This document shows positions 48,069 to 59,400 of a stretch of 64,000 nt of DNA, piece after piece. The position numbers and the translations under genes are program-made. The stretch's first letter is position 1, and each line of letters opens with the position of its first letter. The stretch is from Aureococcus anophagefferens (taxonomy: Eukaryota; Sar; Pelagophyceae; Pelagomonadales; Pelagomonadaceae). The stretch is from assembly GCF_000186865.1 (NCBI RefSeq), contig NW_008705570.1, positions 999,350 to 1,063,349 of the forward strand, in the 5' to 3' direction. The notes under the pieces were generated by a model that saw only the letters and a program-made list of their open reading frames with translations, made no database searches and was not told the DNA's origin.

Positions 48069-50815
48069 TTAGACGTGGGGCTTCTTCTTCTTCTTCTTCC
48101 CGGAGCGGTGCCGCGTGACGACGCGCGGCTTCTTCTTCTTCTCGGCGACGGCCCGGGTCCTGCAGAAGAACTCCTTGCTCCGCGGCACGCCCCGCATGCC
48201 GCGCGGCACGGGCTTGCCGAGGAACGCCGCGAGGGGGACGAGGCGGAAGCCCGTCGACATGTTCATGACGTGGACCTTGTCCCGCGGCGCGTAGCGGTCG
48301 AGGCTCGCCGCGACGCCGTCGAAGGCGACGAGCGCGTCCGCGAGCGTCGGGCACGTCGTGCCGTACTCGAGGCAGCGCGAGATGAGGTAGTGCTCCTTCG
48401 TGTCCGCGCCGCACTTGCTCTTGCCCTGGCTGTAGTCGCGGTGGTACCCTACGGCGCGCGTTCATGCGGTTCCCGGTCGACGAGAGACGCGGGCGGTCGC
48501 CGGCGCGCGTCGTGTGCACGACCTTGTAGTTGGGGAACGAGCACGCGACGCGGCGCCAGACGGACGCCAGGGGCGTGTCGAACCACGCCCCCGACGACGC
48601 GAAGGGCGTCATGTCGCGCCGGTTCGACGCCCCGAGCGCTTCGAGCGTCGCGGTCGTGCGGTGGCACGTCGGCACGCCGAGCGCGTCGACGGCCTTGGCG
48701 ACGGACCGCGTGCCCGTGTCGCCGAGGCCCGTGCCGAGCACGAGCGCGACGTTCGACGTCTTGACGGATTTCGTGCACGTGAACGGCTCGAGGAGCCAGT
48801 CGAGCTTCTTCTTTTTCAGGAGCGTCGTGCATTTCTTGTCGGCTTTCCCAAAGTCACTGAGCCGCCGCCTTCTGGCTCGCGCGCGCGCCAGTTCCGCGGC
48901 GCTCGGGCGCGGCGCGTCGGCGCCCCCCCCGTCGGGCGGCCCCGCGTCGACGAGCCCGTGTCCGTGGAGCACGACGCACCGCCCGCCGGCGTCGCGCGAG
49001 TGCCGCCGCGCGCCGCGCGACGGCCCGCGCGCGCCGTCGGCGACGTCGAGCGGTCCGGGCCGCGCGCACGTCGCGCCGGTCGTGTGCGTCTTGCAGTGGT
49101 ACTCGTCGGGCAGCCGCTCGAGCGCGACGCCCGGCGTCGTGCGCGCGGCCCACCACAGCGCCGGCTGGTCCTGCATCGAGTGCGCGCCGGGCACGCGCCG
49201 CGGGAGGTACTCGTCGACGAAGACGCGCCGCCACGCGGCGAGCAGCCGCCGCGCGCCCGTCGAGTTGCGGAACGCGAGCACGCCCGCGTTGAGGTACGCC
49301 GACTCGGCGACGGGCGCCGCGCCGGGCGGCGCCGCGCTCGCGTCGAAGATCGCGTCGAGCCCCGTCTTCCTGCGGACATACTTGCCGATCGTCGTCGTCG
49401 AGACGTACGCGACGTCCGACTCGCCGAGCGCCGCGAAGAAGCCGTCGAGCCGCGCGCACGCGAGCGCGTCCGAGTCGAGGTAGAGCGTGCGCTCGAACGG
49501 CGACGCCGCGAGCCGCTCCATGCGCCGCAGCCGCAGCTCCACGAGCGCGCGCTCGTCGCACCCGTCCTGCCACTTGCACCCGCGCGCGAGCGTCGCGCGC
49601 GCGAGCGCCGGCGCGCGGTCGAACGCGACGGCGCGCAGCTCGACGCCGAGCGGCTCGGCGCGACGCCGCAGCTCGGCCTCGGCCGCGCCCCGGGCCTGAT
49701 CGTCCGCGGCGACGACGTGGTAGTCGAGGCAGACCCCCAGGTCGCGCGCGCTCGCGTGGAAGCGCCGGATCGTCCGCGCGAGCCGCAGCGCCTCGCCGAT
49801 CGCCGGCGCGCCGTCCGTTTCGCCGAGCGGCGCGCCGACCGCGAAGAGCAGGACGCCGCGCGTCGCCGCGGCCGGCTCGCGCGCGCCCGCCGCGGCCGGC
49901 GGCGCCGCCGGCGCGGCGGCGTCGCGCGCGGTTCGCGGCGGCGCGCAGTCGCAGCCGGCGCCGCAGCGGAGCATCCACTCGAACCGCGTGCCTCGGAGCG
50001 CGCCGACGACGTCGGGCCAGTTGGCGACGTGCTCGCAGACCGCGCCCGCGTGCAGCCGCGCGGGCGTCGGCTCCGCGCCCGGCCGCGCCGCGTACGCCCC
50101 GCCGACGAGCTGCCGCCACGCGGCGGCCGCGGCCGCGCCGGGCGCCGCGGCGAGCGCCTCGTACGAGAGCTCGAGACTCGCGAGCCGCAGCCGCCGCAGC
50201 GCGCGCCGCGCGGCTACGGACGTCGCGCTCCTGCGCCTCGAGCGCCGCGAGCACGCCGCTCACTGGGACGCGCACGGCGACCGGCGACGGCGGCGCGCGG
50301 TGCGCGTCGGCGCGCGCCCGCTCGGCGCCGTGTTTCGCGTGCTTGTTGGCGAGGACCGAGACGTGGCGCGCGAGCGAGTCGTTGCGGACGAGGTGGACGA
50401 CGGCCGGCCGCGGCCGCGCGAGCACCGCGGCCTCGAGCGCCGCGCCGCCGCGCGCGAGCTGCGAGTACATGAGCGTGAAGCCCGTCAGGTTCTCATGGCC
50501 GCACGCGTCGTTGTCGTCGCTCGCGAGCGTCAGCCCCTCGCACCCGCTCCGCGCGACCGCCGGCGACGCGGCGCCGCCCCACGCGGCCGCGGCCGCCTCG
50601 GCGGCGAAGGAGGATTTCTTCAGCTTCTTGGTCCGACAGTGCCACAGCGGCTCGACTCTGCGCATCCCGGCGCCCCCGGCCCGGAGCAGCGAGGCCAGCA
50701 GCTCCGTCCCAGAACGCTGCGAGGACAGCACCACGAATCGCCGGCATGTGCCACGCCCGCGCCGCCACAACAGAGACAGCACGACCCACCGAAGCATCGG
50801 TATCATCGCCGACAT
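48069..50815 (-). CDS. Composite sulfotransferase / glycosyltransferase / sulfotransferase-like protein with two frame breaks
   Basis: Three minus-strand frames read on from each other. First, 50815 to ~50225: RFVVLSSQRSGTELLASLL (PAPS loop) and VVHLVRNDSLARHVSVL (3'-phosphate site). Second, ~50220 to 48489: the end of that domain, then a glycosyltransferase with RTLYLDSDALACARL, YLNAGVLAF and SMQDQPALWW, then a second P-loop (LGTGLGDTGTRSVAKAV). Third, 48448 to 48069: YHRDYSQGKSK to a Lys-rich tail (GKKKKKKPHV). The first change is a one-base shift near 50220. The second could be a 40-nt intron (48449-48488, GT-AG). The product would be a multi-domain Golgi enzyme for a sulfated glycan. Whether it is a single intact gene is unproven. 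Confidence 0.5.
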
Positions 50816-50926
50816 CAGTGGCTAGACCAACGCCTGGGCCTCTCGACAGCAATTCTCTCGCCACAAACACGCTGGCTCTTGGACCGTCAGGACAGCAACC
50901 TCGAGGCGCGGCAGTTCTCGTGCACG

Positions 50927-52607
50927 ATGGGCGGCCGCCACTTTGCGGCGCTCGTGTGCGCGCTCACGTCGGCGTTCCAGCGCCCGCAGGCGCCGCGCGC
51001 GCCGCGCCACATCGCTAGGGTTCCGCGCTCGCTCCCACCAACACCGGAGGACGCCGAGGACGAGGTGTCCTGGCGGCGGTCCGTGACGTCGGCGGACTTC
51101 GACGACGCGCTCGTCTACCGGCTCTTCCGGCGCCAGTTCGAGATCCTGCTCCCCGGCTTCGTGCCGAAGAAGCAGCTCGCCGTGTCCGCGCGCCGCGGCA
51201 AGGCGAGCCTGCGGCGACTGCGGCTGAACGCGACGGCGCTCAACCGCTTGTTCAACCCGCTCGCGGTCGACGAGGGCTTCCCGCTGCAGCTGCTGCGCTG
51301 CGTCTGCGACAGCGTGAGCATCGCCTGGACGTCGGTCTTCACGCTGAACCGCGACCCCCTCGAGGTGCGCATCAACAAGGTCGAGTTCGAGTTCGACCAG
51401 GGGGCCCGCAAGCCCACAAAGTACCAGCTCGGCGAGGCGAAGCGCGAGTGGGACGCGCTCGCGCCGGCGCCGGCGGCCTTCATGAACGAGTACCCGACCA
51501 TCGAGGGCGCGCGGTTCCTCGTCGACGAGCTCGTGTGCGTCGCGCGGCGCGTCGAGGCGCCGTTCCCGCGGGGCGGGAATTCGACGGTGCGGCTGACGCT
51601 GCGGGGCGTGGACGCGCGGTCCGTGGACAACGCGTCCGCCGTCGTGGACCTGCGGCGCTGCTGGGCGTCCTACAACCCGGCGCCCAACGCCGCGGCGGCG
51701 TTCATCGCGAAGCGCGTCGTCGCGCGCGAGGCGCTCGTGGAGATCTGTGTGCAATTCAAATCTTCAACCCGACTTCAATGTGAGCGTATGCGACATTTTC
51801 GACGCAATCTCTTCGGCTGTGCTTCGAGAACTCGACGAGAGCAATCGATTCGTCCAAAAGTCAGCCGAATCGACTTCGATTTGACCGAGCTAGAGAATTC
51901 TGAAGTTTGGTCAGGACCACCCAAACCAGCGGTCGAATTCCACACAGGTGGAGATCAAGTTCGACGACCGCGACGCGTCCGAGGCCGACCCGGCGGCGAC
52001 GGCGAGCGCCGCCGCGACGGCCGCCGCGGCGGACGCGACGGCGCCGGAGGTCGCGGAGGACGTGAGCTCGCTGGATTTCGAACGGGGCGACCCGACGGAG
52101 AGCGACCTCGACGACTTGTTCCCCCGGGAGGAGACGACGCCGGACCGGCTCTGGCTCCTGCGGCGGCGCCGCGAGGCGGCGGGCGGCGCGGCGAACTGGT
52201 CCGTGACGCGCACGTCCGACGACTGGGAGCCGCCGCGCGTCGAGTTCTCGAAGAACTCGGAGGACGACGGCTTCGTGGTCTTGGCGCGCGCGCCGGCGCC
52301 GGCCGCGCTGCTCACGGTCGGCTACGACAGCCCGCGCGCGGAGGTCAAGAGCATTCGAGTGGACCTGGACCTGCGGCGCTTCCGGCTGGCTTTAGACAGC
52401 GACCTGCTGGGCGACGAGGGCCCCGCGAAGCCCGGCGACGTGAGTCTGGGCGTCTTCGCGCTCTTCGGCGACTCGCGGCCGGCCGCGCTCCGGCCCGCGC
52501 CGTCCAAGGTCGGCGCCGTGGGCGACGCGCTCTCCGCCGTGCTCAACCGCATCGTCCGCCCCGCGGCCGCTTTGCTCGTGCTCGCCTGGGGCGCGCGGCT
52601 CATCTAG
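50927..52607 (+). CDS. Chorein/VPS13-N-like protein with plastid-type leader, two exons
   Basis: Exons 50927-51736 and 51948-52607 give 489 aa. The start MGGRHFAALVCALTSAFQRP has a signal peptide ending TSA-F, followed by Pro/Arg-rich sequence, as in ASAFAP plastid leaders. Residues ~60-200 (RRQFEILLPGFVPKKQLAVS, then GKASLRRLRLNATALNRLF and CDSVSIAWTSVFTLNRDPLEV) resemble the chorein N-terminal domain of VPS13/ATG2 lipid-transfer proteins. A hydrophobic C-terminal helix (AAALLVLAWGARLI) could anchor it. Lipid transfer at the plastid envelope is inference. The intron is the diverged introner 7. Its stop overlaps the stop of the opposite gene. Confidence 0.6.
51745..51947 (-). mobile_element. 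Introner element 7, diverged subfamily (intron 51737-51947, GT-AG, phase 0)
   Basis: 203 bp with the duplication GTGGAGAT at 51737-51744 and 51948-51955. The ends are CTGTGTGCAATTC and GAATTCCACACAG, a 13-bp inverted repeat with one mismatch. The body shares TCGTCCAAAAGTCAGCCGAA with the common type in orientation B and is related to introner 2 in its AT-rich flanks. Splicing reads A-L-V-E-I-K-F-D in frame. Confidence 0.9.
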
Positions 52608-53221
52608 CAGTTAGTACGCGGGCCCTTGTCGTCCGGGCAGCAGTGGCCGGGGCAGCACAGGCAGCAGTCCGCGGCCGGGGCCGGCGCCTTCCCCGCGTCC
52701 TTCCGCCGCGTCGGCGAACTCCTCCGCCGCACGATCTGCCCGGCCTCGCGCAGGCTCGTCTCGCGCTCGACCTCGGCGCGCTCGCCGGCCTCGCGCATGC
52801 TCCGGACCGCGGCGACGAGCGACACGGCCTCCTTCGTCCACCGCTCCTGGTCGCCCGTCGGCCACTTGGCGATCGTCGGCGCGAGCGCGACGAAGGCCTC
52901 GCGGCTGACGCCGCCGTCCTTGTCGGGCCGGATACGGTCGCGGAGGCTGAAGCCCGCGGCGCGGAGCTCGGAGGCCGTGAGGCCCGGCAGGCCGTCGTAG
53001 ACGGCGTCGAGGACGACGGCCGTCTGCGACGTCTTCCGTTTTTTCTGCTTCTTGGCTGTGATCTTCGCGTTCCATCGGGAGATGCCCGTGAGGAGGGTGG
53101 ATCGCTGCTTCGTCTCCGGTGTGCCAGCCTCGGGTGCTCCGGGCGCCTGCGCCACGCGCTCGTCGGCGACGGTGACGGGACTGTCGCCTTTGCTTTGGGT
53201 GGGTGCTGGATCCGCGGTCAT
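52604..53221 (-). CDS. Small protein with Cys-rich tail, unknown
   Basis: 205 aa. The N-terminus is polar and Pro/Thr-rich. A basic segment (KITAKKQKKRKTS) is followed by a helical region (AVVLDAVYDGLPGLTASELR; DGGVSREAFVALAPTI) and a C-terminus with CCLCCPGHCC. No family was recognised. The tail could bind metal or be palmitoylated. The stop codon (52604-52606) overlaps the stop of the convergent chorein-like gene (52605-52607) through the shared CTAG. Confidence 0.6.
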   Translation of the reverse strand: MTADPAPTQSKGDSPVTVADERVAQAPGAPEAGTPETKQRSTLLTGISRWNAKITAKKQKKRKTSQTAVVLDAVYDGLPGLTASELRAAGFSLRDRIRPDKDGGVSREAFVALAPTIAKWPTGDQERWTKEAVSLVAAVRSMREAGERAEVERETSLREAGQIVRRRSSPTRRKDAGKAPAPAADCCLCCPGHCCPDDKGPRTNC

Positions 53222-53421
53222 CGCCGTGGGCTTGGTGACCTGGTAGCTGCTGTGCGGCTGTGAAATGCTGCCCCGACTCGCAGACCTGACGTCAAACGCG
53301 CGAGCACTTCAATAATTTGGTCACGACTGCTCCGTCGTGTGCTCCTTCGAGACCTTGAAGCTACGACGTGATGAGCGCTTCGGCGCCGCTTCGCACCGCT
53401 CTACTCAAATGAACTAGCCCA

Positions 53422-56400
53422 ATGCGCAGCAGCACGCCGCCCCGGCGGCGCACGCCGCCCGGGTCGCCTCGCAGCGGCGCGGCCGGGAGCCCGCCGGCGA
53501 CGCCGGAGCGCCCGGTGACCGCCGGCCGCGTCTCGAGCGGCGCGCGCAGCGCCGCGGACTTCTCGCCGCGCCACAGCAGCGGCGACAGGGCCTGGGAGCG
53601 GGCGCTGCACCGGCGCATCGAGGCGCTCGAGCTGCAGCTCCAGGCGGAGATCGCCGCGAACCGCGACCTGCGGAGCGGCGGCGCGGTCGCGGCGCCGCCG
53701 GCGCCGGCGCGCGACCGCGCGGCGCGCGCGAGCATCCAGCAGGAGCGCGCGACGTGGCGGCGCGAGCGCTACCAGCTCGAGCGCCAGCTGCACAGCGCGC
53801 GCGCCGCCGCCGCGGATCTGGCGACGCACCTGCACGACCGCGGCCGCGGCACGCGCGAGGACGACGCCGCCGCGGCGCCGCGGGCGACGCCGCCCAAGGC
53901 CGCGCCGCCCAAGGCCGCGCCGCCCAAGGCCACGCCGCCCAAGGGCGCCTTCGACGCGCGCGGCGCGGCGGCGCTCGTCGGCCAGGCCCTCGAGGCGCTC
54001 GGCGGGGCCGCCGCAGCTCCGCGGCCGTCGCCGAAGAAGTCTCCCCGAGCGACGCCGGAGAAGGCCGACGACGCGGGGCTCCTCGACGAGGTCCGCGCCG
54101 ACGCGACGGCCGACGAGGCGCGGCTCCTCGCGCAGGTCGCGGCGGCCGAGCGCGAGAACCGCGAGGGCGCGGACAGGCTCGAGCGCGCGCTCGATCGGCT
54201 CGCGGCGGCGGAGCGGACCGCCGTCGCGACGGCGCGCGACGCGGACGCGCTCGCGGCGGCCGACGGCCGCGTCCGCGCGCACGCGCGGCGCTGCCGGGCG
54301 TCCTGGCGCGCCGTCTTCCCCGGCGCGTTTCCCCGCGTCGACGCGGCGGCCGCGGCGGGCGACGCGGACGCGGCGCCGCCTCCCTTGGAGCCGCCGCCTC
54401 CGAGCGACGACGCGCTCCGCTGCGCGACGCTCGCGGCGCGCGTGCTCCGCGAGCGGCGGCGCGCCGGCGAGGCCAAGGCCGTCGCGCGGCGCTTCAGCGC
54501 GTGGCGCTACGGCGGCCGGGCGCCGCCGAAGGACGCCGGCGGCGCCCGCGTCGCCGCGCTCCGAAGTGCGCTCGCCGCCCGCCGGCGCGTCCACGCGCTC
54601 GCCGCCGCGCGCGCTTTCTGGCGCTGGCGGCGCCTGCCGCGCGCGCGGCGGAGACCGTCGGTCCTGGACGCGCTCCTGCCCGCGGCGGCCGGGAGCGGCG
54701 CGAAGGAGCAGGCCCTCGCCGCGGCGGCGGAGTTCTTCGGCGGCGGACAGCGGGGCCGGCGCTCCGAGGCGGCGCGGTCCGAGGACTTTTTCGGCGCGGG
54801 CGGCGGCGGCGCCTTCGCGGCCGGGCGGCGGGGCTCCATCTCGGACGTGATTTCGGCCCAGCCCGCGTTCCGAGGCGGCGGCGAGGCCTTTGACGCGCTC
54901 CGGGGACGCCTCGACGCCGCCGCCGACGACTTCTTCGCCCTCGAGGACGCCGACGGGCCCGCCAGGGCCGCGGCCTTCCTCGCGAGCGCCGCGCCGGAGG
55001 GCCCGGACGTCGAAACCGACGACCTTCGGGCCTCGATCCGCGAGCTCGAGGGCGCGCTGGCGGAGCGGGACCGCGACCTCGCGGCGGCCGCCCGCGACCT
55101 CGATCGTGCGCGAGCTCGCCGGGAGACGCGCACCGTGGCCGTCGGCGCGTTCGCGGCGACGGCGTCGCGTTCCGCGGCGACGGACGCGCCGGTCACCGCG
55201 GCCTCGATGACCCAGGCGCCGGAGACGCGCGAGAGCGGCGGCGACGCCGTCGCGCCGGGGCGCGCCGACGCCGCGTCGTCCGCCGCGCCGGCGACGCGGG
55301 CCGTGGGCGTCGGCGCCGCGGTGCGGACGCGTTCCTGTGGCGTCGACGCGGGCGACCCGCGCGAGAAGAGGTCCGCGGCCGCGACGGCCGCGCCGGACGT
55401 CGCCGACGCGGCCTCGGGCGCCGCGGTCGACTTTGCGGACGCGGGTACAGATGCGCCGGCGGCGCGGGCGTTCCGCGACGCGGCCGCGGCCGCGAAACCG
55501 CCGACGGCGAGCGCGGCGTCGGACGCGCGGCCGCTGCCGCCGCCGCCGCGGCCGGAGACACGCGACCAGGAAGCCGCGACGGACGCGCCGCGGACGCGGG
55601 CCTGCGGTACGGACGCGCCGGCGACGCGGTCGCTCGCGGTCGGCGACGCCGTCGCGACGCGTTCCGTCGGCTCCAGCGCGGCGCCGGCCGCGGCCTCGGT
55701 AGCGACGGAGGCCGGCGCGCACTTTCTGGTCCCCGGTGCGCGGATGTCCGTCGCCTGCGAGACGGACGCTTTGGAGACGCGCGACGCGGCCGTCGAAGTG
55801 GTTGCTTCATCGAGCTCCATCGCTTTAGACGTGCCCTCAATTCCGGGCGCTCAAGCATCCATCGCTTGCGAGACGGACGCTTTGGAGACACGCGACGCGG
55901 CCGTCGAAGTGGTTGCTTCATCGAGCTCCATCGCTTTAGACGTGCCCTCAATTCCTGGCGCTCACGCGTCCGTCGCCGTCGAGACGGACGCTTTGGAGAC
56001 GCGCGACGCGGCCGTCGAAGTGGTCGCTTCGTCGAGCTCCATCGCTTTAGACGTGCCCTCAATTCCTGGCGCTCAAGCATCCATCGCTTGCGAGACGGAC
56101 GCTTTGGAGACGCGCGACGCGGCCGTCGAAGTGGTTGCTTCGTCGAGCTCCATCGCTTTAGACGTGCCCTCAATTCCGGGCGCTCACGCGTCCGTCGCCG
56201 TCGAGACGGACGCTTTGGAGACGCGCGACGCGGCCGTCGAAGTGGTTGCTTCATCGAGCTCCATCGCTTTAGACGTGCCCTCAATTCCTGGCGCTCAAGC
56301 ATCCATCGCTTGCGAGACGGACGCTTTGGAGACACGCGACGCCGCCGTCGAAGTGGTCGCTTCGTCGAGCTCCATCGCTTTAGACGTGCCCTCAATTCCG

Positions 56401-59400
56401 GGCGCTCACGCGTCCGTCGCCGTCGGGACGGACGCTTTGGAGACGCGCGACGCGGCCGTCGAAGTGGTCGCTTCGTCGAGCTCCATCGCTTTAGACGTAC
56501 CCTCAATTCCTGGCGCTCAAGCATCCATCGCCTGCGAGACGGACGCGCCGGTCACCGCGGCCTCAATGACCCAGGCGCCGGAGACGCGCGACAGCGGCGG
56601 CGACGCCGCGCCGGCGCCGACGAGCGCCGACGCCGCGTCGGCCGCCGCGCCGGCGACGCGGTCCACGGGCGTCGACGCGGGCGACCCGCGCGAGAAGAGG
56701 TCGGCGGGCACGACCGCGGCGCCCGCCGTCGCCGACGCGGCCTCGGGCACCGCGGTCGCCTCCGCGGATGCCGGCACGGACGCGCCGGCATCGCGGGCGT
56801 TCCGCGACGCGGCCGCGTCCGCGAAACCGCCGACGGCGAGCGCGGCGTCGGACGCGCGGCCGCTGCCGCCGCCGCCGCGGCCCGCGACGCGCGACCAGGA
56901 AGCCGCGACGGACGCGCCGCGGACGCGGGCCTGCGGCACGGACGCGCCGGCGACGCGGTCGCGCGCCGTCGGCGACGCCGTCGCGACGCGATCCGTCGGT
57001 TCCGCGGCGGCGCCGGACACGAGCTCCAGCGCTACTGACGTGCCGTCTATTCCGGGAGCTCACGCGTCCGTCGGTTCCGCGGCGGCGCCGGACACGAGCT
57101 CCAGCGCTACTGACGTGCCGTCTATTCCGGGCGCTCACGCGTCCGTCGGTTCCGCGGCGGCGCCGGAGACGAGCTCCATCGCTACTGACGTGCCCTCAAT
57201 TCCTGGCGCTCACGCGTCCATCGCCGTCGAGACGGACGCCTTGGAGACGCGCGACGCGGCCGTCGACGCGGCGCCGGCGACGCTGACCGTGGCGACGGGC
57301 GCGGATCACGCCCCGTCGGCCAGCCGCGGCGTCGGCACGGACGCGCCGACGGACGCGCCGCCGGCCGAGGCTGCTGTTGTGGCGCGGGGCGCGCCCGCCG
57401 CGACGACCCAGGTGGTTGCGACGGCGTCCGTCGAAACGAACACGGAGCCGCCGCGGACTTCTTCCGCGGCCAAGGACCCGCCCTCGACGACGGCCGCGGC
57501 GACGTCGACGGACCCGCCCTCGACGACGGCCACGACCTCCACGTCGACGGATCCGCCGTCGACGGCCGCCGCGGCGAGTACGGCCGCGCCGTCGACGGCC
57601 ACCGCGGCGACGTCGACGGACGACGAGGCCGCCGTCGAGGCCGCCGTCGCGGCGACGCCGCCGCCGCGGCGCCGGTCGTCCGTCGTCGCGTCCGTGCCCA
57701 AGATCTACGAGGTCATGATCGCCACGGGCCTGCGGCGGCACGACGTCGCGCACCTCATGGTCCACGGCGGCGCGGCCGAGGACCTCGACGACGCCGCGGC
57801 GCGCCTCGACCTCTCGTCGCCGCCGGGCGACGACGAGCCGGCGACGCCGGTCGACGCCGCGCTGGACCCGTCGACGCCCGCGGTCGTGGTCGACTCGTCG
57901 CCGGTGACTCCTCGCGCGGCGCCGCGGCTCTTCGCGGAGGTCGACGACGAGCCCGCGGTCGCGCGGGACGCCTCCTCGCCGGCGGTCGCGCGGGACGCCT
58001 CCTCGCCGGCGGTCGCGCGGGACGCCTCCTCGCCGGCGGTCGCGCGGGACGCCTCCTCGCCGGCGGCCGCGCCGGCGACGCCGGCGCCCGCGACGCCGCC
58101 GCGGCCCTCGTCGTCGGTCCAGGCGTCGCCGCAGACCGTGTCCATCGCCGTCGGCGACGTGCTGGGCATGTTGGACGAGCCGCGCGCGCGGGCCCTGGCG
58201 GCGCCATGGCCGCGGCGCTCCGGCGCGCGGTCGCGCGGCGCGGCGGCGCCGCGTTCCGGCGCTGGCGGCGCGCGGCCGCCGCGCCGGACCGCCGGTGCGC
58301 GTCGGCCCGGCGGCTCCTCGCGCGCTGGGTCGCGCGGCGCGAGGCCGCGGCGTTCGCGACGTGGCGCCGCGCGGCCGCGCAGGAGGCCGTCGACCAGCGC
58401 TGGGTCGGCGTGCGGGCGCTGACGGCGTGCGGCGCCGCGCTCCTGGACGCCGCGGCAGGCCGCGGGAGCCTGGGCGTCGCCTTCTTCCGCTGGCTCGCCG
58501 CGTCGCGGAAAGCGGCGGCCGCCGCGACGCTCGCGGGCGCCGCCGGCGACGCGGCGGACGCGCGGCGGAACCTCGCCGCGCGGCGGCTCGCGGCGACGTT
58601 GAAGCGGCGACGACGTGCCATCGTCGCCGCGCGCTTCGGCGGCTGGGCGACCGCCGCGCGCGCGGCGGCGACGCGCGAGGCGCTCGCCGTCGTCGCCGCG
58701 GGCCGCGCGCTCGCGCGCCGGCGCCGCGGGACGCTCGCCGCGGCCCTCGGGACCTGGCGCGGCGCCGTTTCGACGGCGCGGAGCGACGACGCGCGCCGGT
58801 CCGAGGTCCGCGCGTGCGTCTCCTGCGCCGGGTTCGTCGCCGCCTACCGAGCGGCGGCCGGCCGCGCGCTGTCGCGGCGCTTCCGCGCGTGGCGCGACGC
58901 GGCGGGCCGGCGGCGCCGCGACGCGCGGGTCCTGGCGCGCGTCGTCGCCAGATGGCCGCGGCCGAAGCTCGCGGGCGCGTTCTCGCGCGGCTCTTCCGGC
59001 GCCGGGACTTGCGGTCGGCGCGGTCCGCGCTCCTCGCGCTGCGGCTCGCCGTCGTCGAGGCGCGGCGCCGGGAGCACGGCGCGCGCCGCGTCGGCGGGCT
59101 GCTCGCGCGGCGCGACCGCGATCGGTCGCGCCGCGCGTTTCCGCGCCTCCGCGCGGCGGGGACGCTCGCGGCGGCGCGGACCGGCGAGCTCCGGCGCGCG
59201 GCGCGCGCGCTCCTGAACCGGAAGCGGCGGCGCCACCTGTTCGTCGCCTTTTCCGCGTGGTGGGTCCGCGCGCGGCGGGAGCGCGCGGGCGAACGGCGGC
59301 GCGCCGACGCGGACGCGGGCCGCGCGCGCGCGCTGCGGCGCTGGCGCAACGCCATGTGTCGCGGCGCCGAGGCGCGCGCGTTCTCGTCCTGGGCGCGGGC

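Noticed and set aside
53283..53295. A TGACGTCA palindrome as a CRE-type regulatory site
   Set aside because: A single 8-bp palindrome in GC-rich intergenic DNA is expected by chance and nothing else supports it.
55193..56524. A 443-codon minus-strand open frame and the 390-codon plus frame at 55866-57038
   Set aside because: Both are out-of-frame readings of the 111-bp array. Their apparent repeats come from the DNA period being a multiple of three.
55759..56535. CRISPR-like array
   Set aside because: The 111-bp units are contiguous, in frame and lack unique spacers between short repeats. The host is a eukaryote.
58949..58959. An 11-nt GT...AG intron explaining the second frame shift in the giant gene
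   Set aside because: Far too short for spliceosomal removal. A base error or a true frameshift is more likely.
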